A stretch of DNA of 64,000 bases from an uncultured Clostridium sp. Its GTDB lineage: Bacteria > Bacillota > Clostridia > Lachnospirales > Lachnospiraceae. Each line of letters opens with the position of its first letter. The first letter of the stretch is position 1. Shown in pieces: positions 24,294-33,159 of the stretch. Both the position numbers and the translations under genes were made by a program. The notes beneath the pieces are model-generated. The model ran no database searches. It was not told the origin of the DNA and was given only the letters and a program-made list of their open reading frames with translations. The stretch is from NCBI GenBank assembly GCA_900543885.1, contig UQTA01000002.1, positions 52,704-116,703 on the forward strand. Reading direction: 5' to 3'.

Positions 24294-25147
24294 CAGATCT
24301 CTACCTCCCTTGCACGCAGCGTTCTTGAAACAATGGTACTTACTACGAAAATAGCTGCTGTAAATACAACAGCGATGGCCTGTCCATAACCGGCCCGGTA
24401 ATATGTAAACAGGTTATTATAGATCAACATAGCCACGGTCTCTGAAGCTCTTCCCGGACCGCCTGCAGTAGCTGCCATTGGATAATCAAATACCTTCATT
24501 CCCCATGCTAAAAGCAGAGTAAAGTTAGTAGTAATCGCAGGTGCGATCATCGGAAGGGTAATATCCCGGAATTTCTGCCAGTGGGTAGCACCTTCCAGAT
24601 CTGCAGCCTCATAATAATCGTTGGAAACTCCCTGGATCGCTGCAATATAGACTACCATGCAGTAACCCGCATCTCTCCACACGGAGATCACCGCCAGACC
24701 TAACATAACCCAGACCGTACTTCCCAAAGGGCTTGGAATGCCAAAAATCTGGTAAAATACATCACTGTACACATAACGCCAGATATAAGAAGAAAGTACA
24801 AGACTTAAACAATATGGAACGAAAATGCAGGTTCTTAAGATATTATTGATCTTGGATACTTTAGCGATCATCAGTGCGAACAGCAATCCAAACAAATTGG
24901 AAAATACCATTGTAAGCACTGTAAAGATCAATGTATTTTTCGTGGCATTGATCACATTTCCATCCTGAAAAATGCGCAGGTAATTACTAAGTCCTACAAA
25001 AGGCTTATTAGGACTCATGCCATCCCATTTTGTAAAAGACATAGGAAAACCCTGTATAAAGGGAACGATCACAAAGATCAGGAACATAATAAGAGCCGGC
25101 AGGACAAATGTAAATTCCTGGATCCTTTTTTTTGTTTTCTGATTCAT
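24293..25147 (-). CDS. ABC carbohydrate permease (LplB/YesP type)
   Basis: This 284-aa membrane protein has six transmembrane segments, an EAA loop (DYYEAADLEGATHWQKFRDITLP, residues ~177-199) and the TAGGPGRASETVAMLIYNNLF segment of this family. It is the first permease of the operon, 105 bp after the binding-protein gene and past an intercistronic hairpin. It shows no defect, unlike the comparable gene at 14905. Confidence 0.94.
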   Translation of the reverse strand: MNQKTKKRIQEFTFVLPALIMFLIFVIVPFIQGFPMSFTKWDGMSPNKPFVGLSNYLRIFQDGNVINATKNTLIFTVLTMVFSNLFGLLFALMIAKVSKINNILRTCIFVPYCLSLVLSSYIWRYVYSDVFYQIFGIPSPLGSTVWVMLGLAVISVWRDAGYCMVVYIAAIQGVSNDYYEAADLEGATHWQKFRDITLPMIAPAITTNFTLLLAWGMKVFDYPMAATAGGPGRASETVAMLIYNNLFTYYRAGYGQAIAVVFTAAIFVVSTIVSRTLRAREVEI

Positions 25148-25179
25148 GCTTTAACCTCCAGATTCTATAACGTATACAT

Positions 25180-25223
25180 AAAAAAGCCAGAGTGGCTGCG
25201 GCGCGGGCCGCTTTGCCACTCTG
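25180..25223 (-). terminator. Intercistronic terminator-like hairpin between binding protein and permeases
   Basis: On the minus strand CAGAGTGGC (25215-25223) pairs with GCCACTCTG (25188-25196), with an inner GCGGC/GCCGC stem, followed by GCTTTTTT. This looks like a partial terminator setting an excess of binding protein over permease. Confidence 0.75.
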
Positions 25224-25252
25224 ACCTTACAGCCTGCTGTATCCGGTCTTAA

Positions 25253-26614
25253 TTACTGACGAATGGAAGCGATTTCTGCATCAATATCCTTCAGCAGCTT
25301 ATCTACGTCACGCTGGCTGTCATCCAGAGTTACAAACTCCTGCAGCTTTGTACGGAAAGCAGTTGAAAACTCGGAAGTATAATCAGGTACCAGACTCTTG
25401 GAAACGATCTTGTCCTCATCAATGTAGGACTTGATAGCCTTGATCAGATCATTTTCATCATCAACAGATACATTTACATTGCTGGTCATCAGCTTTGCTG
25501 TGCTCATCCAGGTCTTGGAACTTGCATCATTTGCGATGAATTCCATCAGTTTCATAACTTCGTCTTTATGCTGTGTCTGGGAAGAAATTACGAAGCAGTC
25601 ATCAATACCAACCCACATCTTATTATCTTCTGGATTGTTGGACCATGGCATTGGGAACATTCCAAATTCGCCTTCTGGATTTGCTGCGATCGCATCACCC
25701 ATCAGCCATCCGCCATTGATATACATAGGTCTCTGTCCTGCTGCAAAGTTCTGGATACCCTGAGTCTGATCTACAGCAGTATCACCTGCATCCTTATAGG
25801 AAGCCAGCTTAGAGAACATTTCCATTGCTTCTTTTACAGTTTCATTTCCAGAAAGTTCTGCTTCGCCCTTCTGGGACTTCATCCACACATCTGCATTGCC
25901 GGTTGCTGCTGCCATACTGGTAAAGTAGGAATCCAGTTCATGGAATACACCATGGATAAAGTTATAAGGATGAACCATTGGATAAATTCCCTTTTCCATA
26001 AAGGTATCACATACCTTAAAGAAATCATCCTTGGTCTGAGGAACTTCCACACCAGCTTCTTCAAACATCTTCTTATTGTAGAAGCATGCCTTTACCTGTG
26101 CATCAATCGGGAATCCATAAATGCCGCCATTTACAGTACACTCATCTTTCAGCATAGGAAGTACATTTTCCAGGCACTTCTCATCCTTTAAGTCCATCAG
26201 ATATCCGGCTTCTACAAACTCAGTCAGGTTCTGAGGTTTACCAAACATAATATCAGGAGCTTCGCCTGCTGCAATATAGTTCTTATAGGTTGCAATATAG
26301 GAAGAAGAAGATACTACCTCAATATCAACATTAATATCCGGATTTTCCTTCTTAAAGTCTGCAAGAATCGCATCTAAGGCATCTCTCTTAGCCTGTTCAC
26401 CCATGTAATGTACCAGTCGGATGGTAACGCCTTCTCCGCTTCCTGCATCTTCTTTTGCTGCTTCACTGCTTCCTGCTTCGCTGCTCTTTTCAGCTTCTGT
26501 TGCTGCTGCAGTGGTCTGGCTGGAAGATCCGCCGGAGCATGCGGTCAAAGCGCCGGATGCCATCAGTGCTGCCATAGCTGCTGCTGAGAATCTCATAAGA
26601 TTACTTTTTTTCAT
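25253..26614 (-). CDS. Sugar ABC transporter, solute-binding lipoprotein
   Basis: The 453-aa protein has a lipoprotein signal (LTACSGGSS, Cys near residue 26) and an Ala/Ser/Glu-rich linker, then a family-1 solute-binding fold (YGFPIDAQVKACFYNKKMF, GQRPMYINGGWLMGDAI). It is the first gene of the operon that continues with two permeases, YesM, YesN and the CE15-like esterase, so a xylan- or glucuronate-containing oligosaccharide is a reasonable guess for its ligand. The Shine-Dalgarno is AAGGAGG. The A/T-rich upstream 100 bp must hold the promoter, but no single pair of boxes stands out. Confidence 0.92.
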   Translation of the reverse strand: MKKSNLMRFSAAAMAALMASGALTACSGGSSSQTTAAATEAEKSSEAGSSEAAKEDAGSGEGVTIRLVHYMGEQAKRDALDAILADFKKENPDINVDIEVVSSSSYIATYKNYIAAGEAPDIMFGKPQNLTEFVEAGYLMDLKDEKCLENVLPMLKDECTVNGGIYGFPIDAQVKACFYNKKMFEEAGVEVPQTKDDFFKVCDTFMEKGIYPMVHPYNFIHGVFHELDSYFTSMAAATGNADVWMKSQKGEAELSGNETVKEAMEMFSKLASYKDAGDTAVDQTQGIQNFAAGQRPMYINGGWLMGDAIAANPEGEFGMFPMPWSNNPEDNKMWVGIDDCFVISSQTQHKDEVMKLMEFIANDASSKTWMSTAKLMTSNVNVSVDDENDLIKAIKSYIDEDKIVSKSLVPDYTSEFSTAFRTKLQEFVTLDDSQRDVDKLLKDIDAEIASIRQ

Positions 26615-26719
26615 ATACTTTTTCCTCCTTAAAAATATCTGATGTAAAAATTGTATCAGAATAAAAAGGTGAAAAATATGTGAAAAATCGGATATTATAT
26701 TATAATTTTTGTTTTTTTA

Positions 26720-27505
26720 TCAATTATCGCCATCTTTCCTTATGATTTCCAGCAATTCTTCGTTTATTTTGCCATTTCCAGCAAGAATCTCTGCGGGTTC
26801 TCCTGTGGGAATATCATTTCCGCTAAAATCAGTCACCTTTCCCCCGGCTTCCTCAATCAAAAGTTTCGCCGCCGCAAAATCCCATGGCTGTAAGATCGCC
26901 TCAAAGAACGCATCCACTCTCCCACAAGCTACATATGCCATGTCAAGAGCCGCGGAGCCTAAATGGCGGATATCCTGACAAGATAAAAATACTTCTTTAA
27001 ATACCTTAAAAATCCAGTCTGCCAGTTCATGATAATAAGGACTGGTTCCAATGGTGACCAGACTTTCTGACAGTGTTTTTGCTTCACTTACATGGATCGG
27101 TTCCCCATTTAAAAAGGCGCCTTTTCCTTTTACTGCCACAAACATTTCGTCTGTATAGGGCTGATATACGATTCCAAGTTCTACCGTTCCTTCCTCTGCA
27201 TAAGCCAGTGACAATGTACTGTGACGGAAATCGTGGATCAGGTTGGTAGTGCCATCTACAGGATCCAGGATCCAGAAATCACCTTTCCGGTCAATGGCAG
27301 TATTGTCCTGCTCTTCCCCCATAAACTGTACCTGAGGATACATCTGATACAGCCCCTCTTTTATCAGCTTCTGTACCTGGATATCCACCTGTGTCACATA
27401 ATCGCAGGCCCCTTTTGTCTTAATCTGAGAAGCCCGGCTGCTGTCTGTAAATAATGGTTTCATCGTCCTTACCAGCTGTTCTACCTTTTCCCTGTTAATT
27501 TTCAT
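26720..27505 (-). CDS. Inositol monophosphatase family protein
   Basis: This 261-aa enzyme has all family metal sites: GEE (residues ~63-65), the WILDPVDGTTN motif (~78-88) and QPWDFAAAKLLIEEAGG (~203-219). The family removes phosphate from inositol-1-phosphate, sugar phosphates or 3'-phosphoadenosine 5'-phosphate; the substrate here is not evident. It lies 66 bp after the truncated AAA/nuclease gene and about 100 bp before the ABC operon, all on the minus strand. Confidence 0.92.
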   Translation of the reverse strand: MKINREKVEQLVRTMKPLFTDSSRASQIKTKGACDYVTQVDIQVQKLIKEGLYQMYPQVQFMGEEQDNTAIDRKGDFWILDPVDGTTNLIHDFRHSTLSLAYAEEGTVELGIVYQPYTDEMFVAVKGKGAFLNGEPIHVSEAKTLSESLVTIGTSPYYHELADWIFKVFKEVFLSCQDIRHLGSAALDMAYVACGRVDAFFEAILQPWDFAAAKLLIEEAGGKVTDFSGNDIPTGEPAEILAGNGKINEELLEIIRKDGDN

Positions 27506-27570
27506 AGTATCTACCCCTTTTTATATTTTTTACATCACATGTTGTTAAAATCCGTGCAGGATTCTAAGCT

Positions 27571-29208
27571 CTATATTCCATCCCTAGATTCCCTGTTAGA
27601 CTTTATTCTGTATTGGGTGTCCAATAACGCAAGCAATCCAAGCATCAACCCATGATAGAAAATTTCTGTACCTGAGTCATAAAAACTGATAAAACTATCC
27701 ATATACTCTGCAATAGCCTGCTGTAAATTACAGGAGTTATTCAAGTAAAGACTTTCTGCAATTTTATTTGCAGTTGCTCTTGTGATAGCTCCAATCTGCA
27801 ATAAATGCGACAATACTTCATTTTTATAGACCGCCGCAATTTCTTTATTTGGAATGCAAACCTCGCACAGATATGATCCATCTGCCTGCAACCTTTTTTC
27901 CAGAACCTTTAAATAACCGGCAGCCAGTAACAAACTGTAAATATTGGCCGGTTCATCTATCAAGGAGTGATAGACAACATTCAGGTCAATTCTAGCCACA
28001 TTTTTTTCACCCTGCAATAAAGAGTATAATTTCTCTATAATATCGTCCGTAGCAACCTTTAAAACATCCTCTAAAATCTCGTTCTTTCCAGTATTTACCC
28101 AATAAACCTGGGGAGTACAGTTTTTTGCAATATAATTGATCACAGACCACGGATTATAAATCTCCTTATCTCCGAACAAATAACCGTCATACCAGTTTTT
28201 TAGTTCCTCTTTTTTTTCAGATACATGATAATAATCCAGCATTTGATAAACTTCCTGTTCCGTAAAACCAAAATACTGTCCGTATGCCTCATCCATTACA
28301 GAATTCACGGTCAGATTATTTAATCCACTGAAAATACTTTCCTGAGCAATCCGAAGAATCCCAGTAAGGAATCCATAGGAAAGATTTCGGTTATCCTTAA
28401 AAGCACCGGAAAAGAAATTTCTCATAAACCCGATGATCTCATCATAAAAATCTTTTGAATGTCCTTCCTGAATAGGAGTATCATATTCATCAATAATAAT
28501 GATAGGAGCTGTCCCATAGTGAATTGCCAACATTTTGGACAGTTTTTCAAGAGAAGCCGTAAGTTCCACTTCATTTGCATCACCATCCAGGATTTTCTTA
28601 TAAAATCCCTTTTCATACATTGACAATCTGGCACTGTTTAGCAGCTCCTGATGCCTTTCATATTCTTCCTGAACCAATGCATAGATTTTATTCCGTGTTG
28701 ATCCCCAAGAATCAAATTTTACATCCTTGAAAGTAAGAAAAATCACCGGATACTTTCCCTGATGAGAACGATATTTTTCCCCACAATTCCAAATTGCTTT
28801 ATCCTTAAAATAAATAAACGTATCTTTTGCTGAAATTTCAAAAAAAACACGGATCATATCCATATTTAAGGTTTTACCAAACCTTCTTGGTCTTGTGAAT
28901 AATGATACCAACGGCTTCTGATCTAAAAAATCTTTAATCAACAACGTTTTATCTACATAATAATACTCTGACTGAGCACGTACATAATCAGAAATGCCTA
29001 TTGGCAGCGGTTTCTGTTCCGCATATACGGACTTCTTAATATATTTCCCGGAGGAAATCCTTCCATCAACAGGCTTTTCTGCATCATCTGGTATTTTCCA
29101 GCTTTTTCCTTCCTTCACTGCCCCGGAAATCTTTCCTTTTCTGCACAAATCCGCAATCGTATGTTCTGCCACACCCCATTCTGAAGACAACTGTTTACAT
29201 GTTTTCAT
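27571..29208 (-). pseudogene. AAA-ATPase-like/PD-(D/E)XK protein, truncated before the nuclease core
   Basis: I take ATG 29208 (GGAG 9 bases before). The product (545 aa) opens with a short excisionase-like helix-turn-helix (CKQLSSEWGVAEHTIADLCR), then the AAA-ATPase-like domain: PLPIGISDYVRAQSEYYYVDKT, Walker-type FTRPRRFGKTLNMDM and IIIIDEYDTPIQ. The tail reaches FYHGLMLGLLALLD and KSNRESRDG and stops at TAG. Full-length relatives continue with the catalytic PD-(D/E)XK residues, and these are absent. Only 65 bp remain before the next gene, so the nuclease active site is deleted. The function of the family is unclear. Confidence 0.75.
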
Positions 29209-29365
29209 GCTCATCAACTCCACTACGTTATATTTATATACATTATACCGCATGTTATGTGAAATTATAAGCGATATATCAAATAAATTTGGGTTTTCGC
29301 TGTTCAATTGTCTAAATTATCCTTTACAAGCGCAGGCTTCCGCTTCATACTTACATAATAAAAAA

Positions 29366-29402
29366 CAGGAAACACCCAGTTTATTATACTGAATGTTCCC
29401 TG
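29366..29402 (-). terminator. Terminator of the pur operon
   Basis: On the minus strand CAGGGAACATTCAGT pairs imperfectly with ACTGGGTGTTTCCTG and is followed by TTTTTTATT, just after the purD stop. Confidence 0.7.
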
Positions 29403-29413
29403 TGTTCTATAGC

Positions 29414-30688
29414 TTAAACCTCATCAATAGCATGGCCAATATCATGTCTCATATATTTGTTCTCAAAATTAACCCATTCCGTTGCCTTATAAGCATTGGC
29501 TCTGGCTTCTTTCAGATCTTTTCCTGTAGCTGTCACTCCCAGGACACGGCCGCCATTTGTTACAATATTTCCATCTGCATCAAACTTGCTGCCTGCATGG
29601 AACACATAGTAACCATCTTTATCCTTAAAGTTTTCCAGCCCTGTGATCTTCTTGCCCTTCTCGTAATGCACCGGATATCCATCAGAAGCAAGTACCACAC
29701 AAACTGCCGCATTATCCTCAAACTGCAGATCCACCTGATCCAGTGTGCCATCCACACAGGCCTCAAACACATCTAAAATGTCATTTTTCATCCTTGGAAG
29801 CACTACCTGAGTCTCCGGATCACCAAAACGGGCATTATATTCCAGAACCTTCGGGCCATCTGCTGTCAGCATTAATCCAAAGAAAATGATTCCCTTAAAC
29901 TCACGTCCTTCTGCCTTCATGGCATCTACTGTAGCCTGATAGATATATTTCTTACAGAACTCATCTACTTCTTTTGTATAGAAAGGACTTGGTGAGAATG
30001 TTCCCATACCGCCTGTATTTAAGCCCTGGTCACCATCTTTTGCACGCTTGTGATCCTGAGCAGAAGTCATGATCTTAATGGTCTTTCCATCTACAAACGA
30101 AAGCACAGAAACCTCACGGCCGGTCATAAACTGCTCAACTACAATGCGGTCTCCTGCATGGCCAAACTGCTTATCCATCATCAGGGTCTTAACGCCCTCT
30201 TTTGCCTCTTCTCTTGTATTGCAGATCAGAACACCTTTTCCCAGTGCCAGACCGTCTGCCTTTAAAACAATAGGTACAGGTGCTGTTTCCAGATAAGCAA
30301 GTGCAGCTTCCGGAGAATCAAAAGTCTCATAAGCAGCTGTGGGGATTCCGTATTTCTTCATCAGATCCTTGGAAAATGCCTTGGATCCCTCTAAGATCGC
30401 TGCATTTTTCCTTGGTCCAAACACACGCAGTCCCTTTTCTTCCAGTACATCCACAATACCACCTGCCAAGGGATCATCCGGACCAACTACTACCAGGTCA
30501 AAAGCTTCTTTCTTTGCGAAATCAGCTATTTTTTCAAAATCCATTACACCGATATCCACACATTTTGCAACCTCTGCAATTCCTGCGTTTCCCGGTGCAC
30601 AATATAACTCATCTACTTTCGGGCTTTTAGACAGCTTCCAGCAGATGGCATGCTCTCTGCCGCCGCCTCCGATAACCAGTACCTTCAT
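29414..30688 (-). CDS. purD: Phosphoribosylamine-glycine ligase
   Basis: PurD (424 aa) joins phosphoribosylamine and glycine with ATP, step 2 of purine synthesis. It starts MKVLVIGGGGREHAICWKL, and the ATP-grasp motifs (LKADGLALGKGV, GGMGTFSPSP, VLEYNARFGDPETQ) are complete. It follows purN by 10 bp and is the last gene of purE-purM-purN-purD. Length and motifs are normal. Confidence 0.98.
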   Translation of the reverse strand: MKVLVIGGGGREHAICWKLSKSPKVDELYCAPGNAGIAEVAKCVDIGVMDFEKIADFAKKEAFDLVVVGPDDPLAGGIVDVLEEKGLRVFGPRKNAAILEGSKAFSKDLMKKYGIPTAAYETFDSPEAALAYLETAPVPIVLKADGLALGKGVLICNTREEAKEGVKTLMMDKQFGHAGDRIVVEQFMTGREVSVLSFVDGKTIKIMTSAQDHKRAKDGDQGLNTGGMGTFSPSPFYTKEVDEFCKKYIYQATVDAMKAEGREFKGIIFFGLMLTADGPKVLEYNARFGDPETQVVLPRMKNDILDVFEACVDGTLDQVDLQFEDNAAVCVVLASDGYPVHYEKGKKITGLENFKDKDGYYVFHAGSKFDADGNIVTNGGRVLGVTATGKDLKEARANAYKATEWVNFENKYMRHDIGHAIDEV

Positions 30689-30698
30689 ATCTCTCCTC

Positions 30699-31292
30699 CT
30701 AAATCAAGCCATTGGCGATCCTGTTTACCGCCTCCGGAAGAATGACCCACTCAGCCTGCTCCATTACACGTCTTTGCAGTACCTGTGGTGTATCTCCAGG
30801 CTGTACCTCCACTGCCTTCTGAAGCAGGATAGGGCCGGAATCCACCCCTTCATCTACATAGTGGACCGTAGCGCCTGTAACCTTTACTCCTCTTGCCAGA
30901 GCTGCCTCATGGACCTTCAGGCCATAATAACCAACGCCGCAGAAAGACGGGATCAATGACGGGTGGATATTGATGATCTTATTTCTGTATTTGCGGATCA
31001 TCTCCTCTGGGATCGTTACCAGAAATCCCGCCAGAACGATGAGATCCAGGTTATATTCATCTGTTTTCTTTAAAAATGCCTCATTAAACGCCACTCTGTT
31101 TTCAAAGTTTTTAGGTGAAATGCATACAGCTTCGATCCCATGATTTCTGGCACGCTCCAATGCGTAAGCCCCGGGATTGTTGCTGATAACCACTTCCACT
31201 TTCGCGTTTGTTATCTTTCCACTGTCAATTGCATCCAGAATCGCCTGAAGATTGGTTCCGCCGCCGGATACCATTACGCCAACCCTTAACAT
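30699..31292 (-). CDS. purN: Phosphoribosylglycinamide formyltransferase
   Basis: PurN (197 aa) transfers a formyl group from 10-formyl-tetrahydrofolate to GAR, step 3. The signature INIHPSLIPSF with catalytic Asn and His, the VMVSGGGTNLQAI phosphate loop and HYVDEGVDSGPI with catalytic Asp are visible. It overlaps the end of purM by 7 bp, so translation is coupled. Confidence 0.98.
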   Translation of the reverse strand: MLRVGVMVSGGGTNLQAILDAIDSGKITNAKVEVVISNNPGAYALERARNHGIEAVCISPKNFENRVAFNEAFLKKTDEYNLDLIVLAGFLVTIPEEMIRKYRNKIINIHPSLIPSFCGVGYYGLKVHEAALARGVKVTGATVHYVDEGVDSGPILLQKAVEVQPGDTPQVLQRRVMEQAEWVILPEAVNRIANGLI

Positions 31293-32320
31293 AAAGTCAC
31301 GCCTTTCTCCCCATTTTCAATGGTTCCTACTACATATGGCTGATCGCCTGCTGCCTTAATAGCTGCCATGGTCTTATCCACATCTGCCTCGTCCACAGCT
31401 ACTACCATACCAAGTCCCATGTTAAATGTATTATACATCATCTGCTCTTCGATCTGGCCTTTTTCAGCAAGAAGTTTGAAAATCGGAGGGATCGGATAAC
31501 TGTCTTTGCGGATCACTGCACGGACACCATCTTTTAACATACGTGGAACATTCTCATAGAAACCGCCGCCTGTAATATGGCTGCATGCTTTTACGGTCAC
31601 ACCTGACTTTTTAATATTCTTTAATGCCTTTACGTAAATTCTGGTTGGTGCAAGAAGTGCCTCACCCAGAGTCTTTCCAAGGCCGTCATAATAGGTATCT
31701 AAACCTTCCCTGTTCATTTCCTTCTCAAATACCTTGCGTACCAGTGAAAATCCGTTGGAATGTACGCCAGTGGAAGCCATACCAATAAGCACATCTCCCA
31801 CTTCCAGGTTCTCACCTGTGATCATTTCTTTCTTGTCGCAGACACCTACTGCAAAACCAGCCAGGTCATAATCCTCTTCCGGCATCAATCCCGGATGCTC
31901 TGCTGTCTCACCGCCGATCAGCGCTGCCTCAGACTGTAAACAGCCTTCAGCCACACCTTTCACAATGTCAGCGATCTTTTCCGGATAATTCTTTCCGCAG
32001 GCAATATAGTCCAGGAAGAATAATGGCTCACCGCCTGCACAGGCAATATCATTAACACACATAGCCACTGCGTCAATACCAATGGTATCATGCTTGTCCA
32101 TGATGATAGCCAGCTTCACTTTCGTTCCGCAGCCGTCTGTACCAGATAATAATACCGGCTCTTCCATTTCCTTGATCTTTGCTAAAGAAAACGCGCCTGA
32201 AAAGCCGCCAAGTCCACCTAATACTTCTTCGCGCATGGTCTTTTTCACATGTTCTTTCATTAATTCAACTGATTTATAACCTGCCTCAATGTCAACGCCG
32301 GCTTTCTTGTAATCCATCAT
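31286..32320 (-). CDS. purM: Phosphoribosylformylglycinamidine cyclo-ligase
   Basis: PurM (344 aa) closes the imidazole ring to make AIR. The N-terminal KKAGVDIEAGYKSVELMK, the LLSGTDGCGTK and ALIGGETAEHPG loops and the C-terminal HITGGGFYEN segment are all as expected. Two adjacent ATG codons (32320 and 32317) could serve as start. The Shine-Dalgarno is GGAGG. It follows purE by 92 bp. Confidence 0.98.
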   Translation of the reverse strand: MMDYKKAGVDIEAGYKSVELMKEHVKKTMREEVLGGLGGFSGAFSLAKIKEMEEPVLLSGTDGCGTKVKLAIIMDKHDTIGIDAVAMCVNDIACAGGEPLFFLDYIACGKNYPEKIADIVKGVAEGCLQSEAALIGGETAEHPGLMPEEDYDLAGFAVGVCDKKEMITGENLEVGDVLIGMASTGVHSNGFSLVRKVFEKEMNREGLDTYYDGLGKTLGEALLAPTRIYVKALKNIKKSGVTVKACSHITGGGFYENVPRMLKDGVRAVIRKDSYPIPPIFKLLAEKGQIEEQMMYNTFNMGLGMVVAVDEADVDKTMAAIKAAGDQPYVVGTIENGEKGVTLC

Positions 32321-32412
32321 TTTCTTTTCCTCCGTACTCGATTGATTCTCTCATATGCTGTCAGGATCTTTCTGTATCTGATCCGGCAAAAAGCATTTAT
32401 CTGCATAGTTCT

Positions 32413-32925
32413 TTACTTCTGTGCCAGATACTCCTTATATCCGATCTTTTCCAGTTTTTCTGCTTTCTTCTCCACATCTTCCTTTAAACTTTTGGAATAT
32501 GCTTTCAACTTACCTAACAGTTCCTCATCAGAAGCTGCAAGGATCTTTGCCGCAAGGATACCTGCATTGGCACCGCCATTGATTGCTACAGTGGCAACCG
32601 GGATACCGCTTGGCATCTGTACGATGGAATACAGAGAATCTACACCGCCCAGATCAGAAGTCTTCATTGGAATACCAATCACCGGGAGAGGAAAGATTGC
32701 TGCACACATACCTGGAAGGTGAGCCGCTTTTCCGGCACCTGCGATGATTACTTTAAATCCCTTTTCTTCTGCAGCCTTTGCCCATTTAAAAAACAGATCC
32801 GGTTCTCTGTGGGCAGAAATGATCGTCATCTCATAATCAATCCCAAACTTGTCCAGGATCTCTGCCGCTTTCGCCATAACCGGCATATCTGAGTCGCTGC
32901 CCATTACAATTCCTACCTTAGCCAT
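32413..32925 (-). CDS. purE: N5-carboxyaminoimidazole ribonucleotide mutase
   Basis: PurE (170 aa) moves the carboxyl group from N5 to C4 of the AIR ring. The active-site segments GSDSDMPVM (residues ~9-17), SAHREPD (~38-44) and GAGKAAHLPG (~63-72) are complete. It is the first gene of the operon, behind AAAGGAG and a 75-bp leader that contains an A/T palindrome. Confidence 0.97.
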   Translation of the reverse strand: MAKVGIVMGSDSDMPVMAKAAEILDKFGIDYEMTIISAHREPDLFFKWAKAAEEKGFKVIIAGAGKAAHLPGMCAAIFPLPVIGIPMKTSDLGGVDSLYSIVQMPSGIPVATVAINGGANAGILAAKILAASDEELLGKLKAYSKSLKEDVEKKAEKLEKIGYKEYLAQK

Positions 32926-32946
32926 CTTTCATTCTCCTTTTGAATA

Positions 32947-32973
32947 ATATATATTAGTATTGCTAATATATAT
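32947..32973. promoter_or_regulatory. A/T palindrome in the purE leader
   Basis: A perfect 11-bp inverted repeat (ATATATATTAG/CTAATATATAT, 5-bp loop) lies between the purE promoter and its start. It could be a repressor site or an RNA hairpin. No purine riboswitch core was recognised here. Confidence 0.5.
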
Positions 32974-33002
32974 GTTTTATATGTTTATCTTTTCTTATAA
33001 TC

Positions 33003-33031
33003 ATAATACTAAGAAATAAAGTCTCCGTCAA
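33003..33031 (-). promoter_or_regulatory. Promoter of the pur operon
   Basis: On the minus strand TTGACG (33026-33031), 17 bp and TATTAT (33003-33008). Confidence 0.8.
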
Positions 33032-33061
33032 TAGTAAAAAAGCAAAAAAAGAATGAAAAAA

Positions 33062-33098
33062 GAGCCGCACACTGCTTTCTTTTGCCAGTGTGCGGCTC
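33062..33098 (-). terminator. Terminator of giant surface protein 1
   Basis: A 13-bp perfect stem (GAGCCGCACACTG/CAGTGTGCGGCTC) is followed on the minus strand by TTTTTT. Confidence 0.9.
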
Positions 33099-33159
33099 CT
33101 GCCAGTCATTTAAGACTTGTTATTTTGTTTCTTCCTGAAACATCCGATTTCTCTTTGTT

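Noticed and set aside
32926..33031. Purine riboswitch in the purE leader
   Set aside because: The leader is short and A/T-rich and lacks the conserved three-way junction core; only a palindrome is present.
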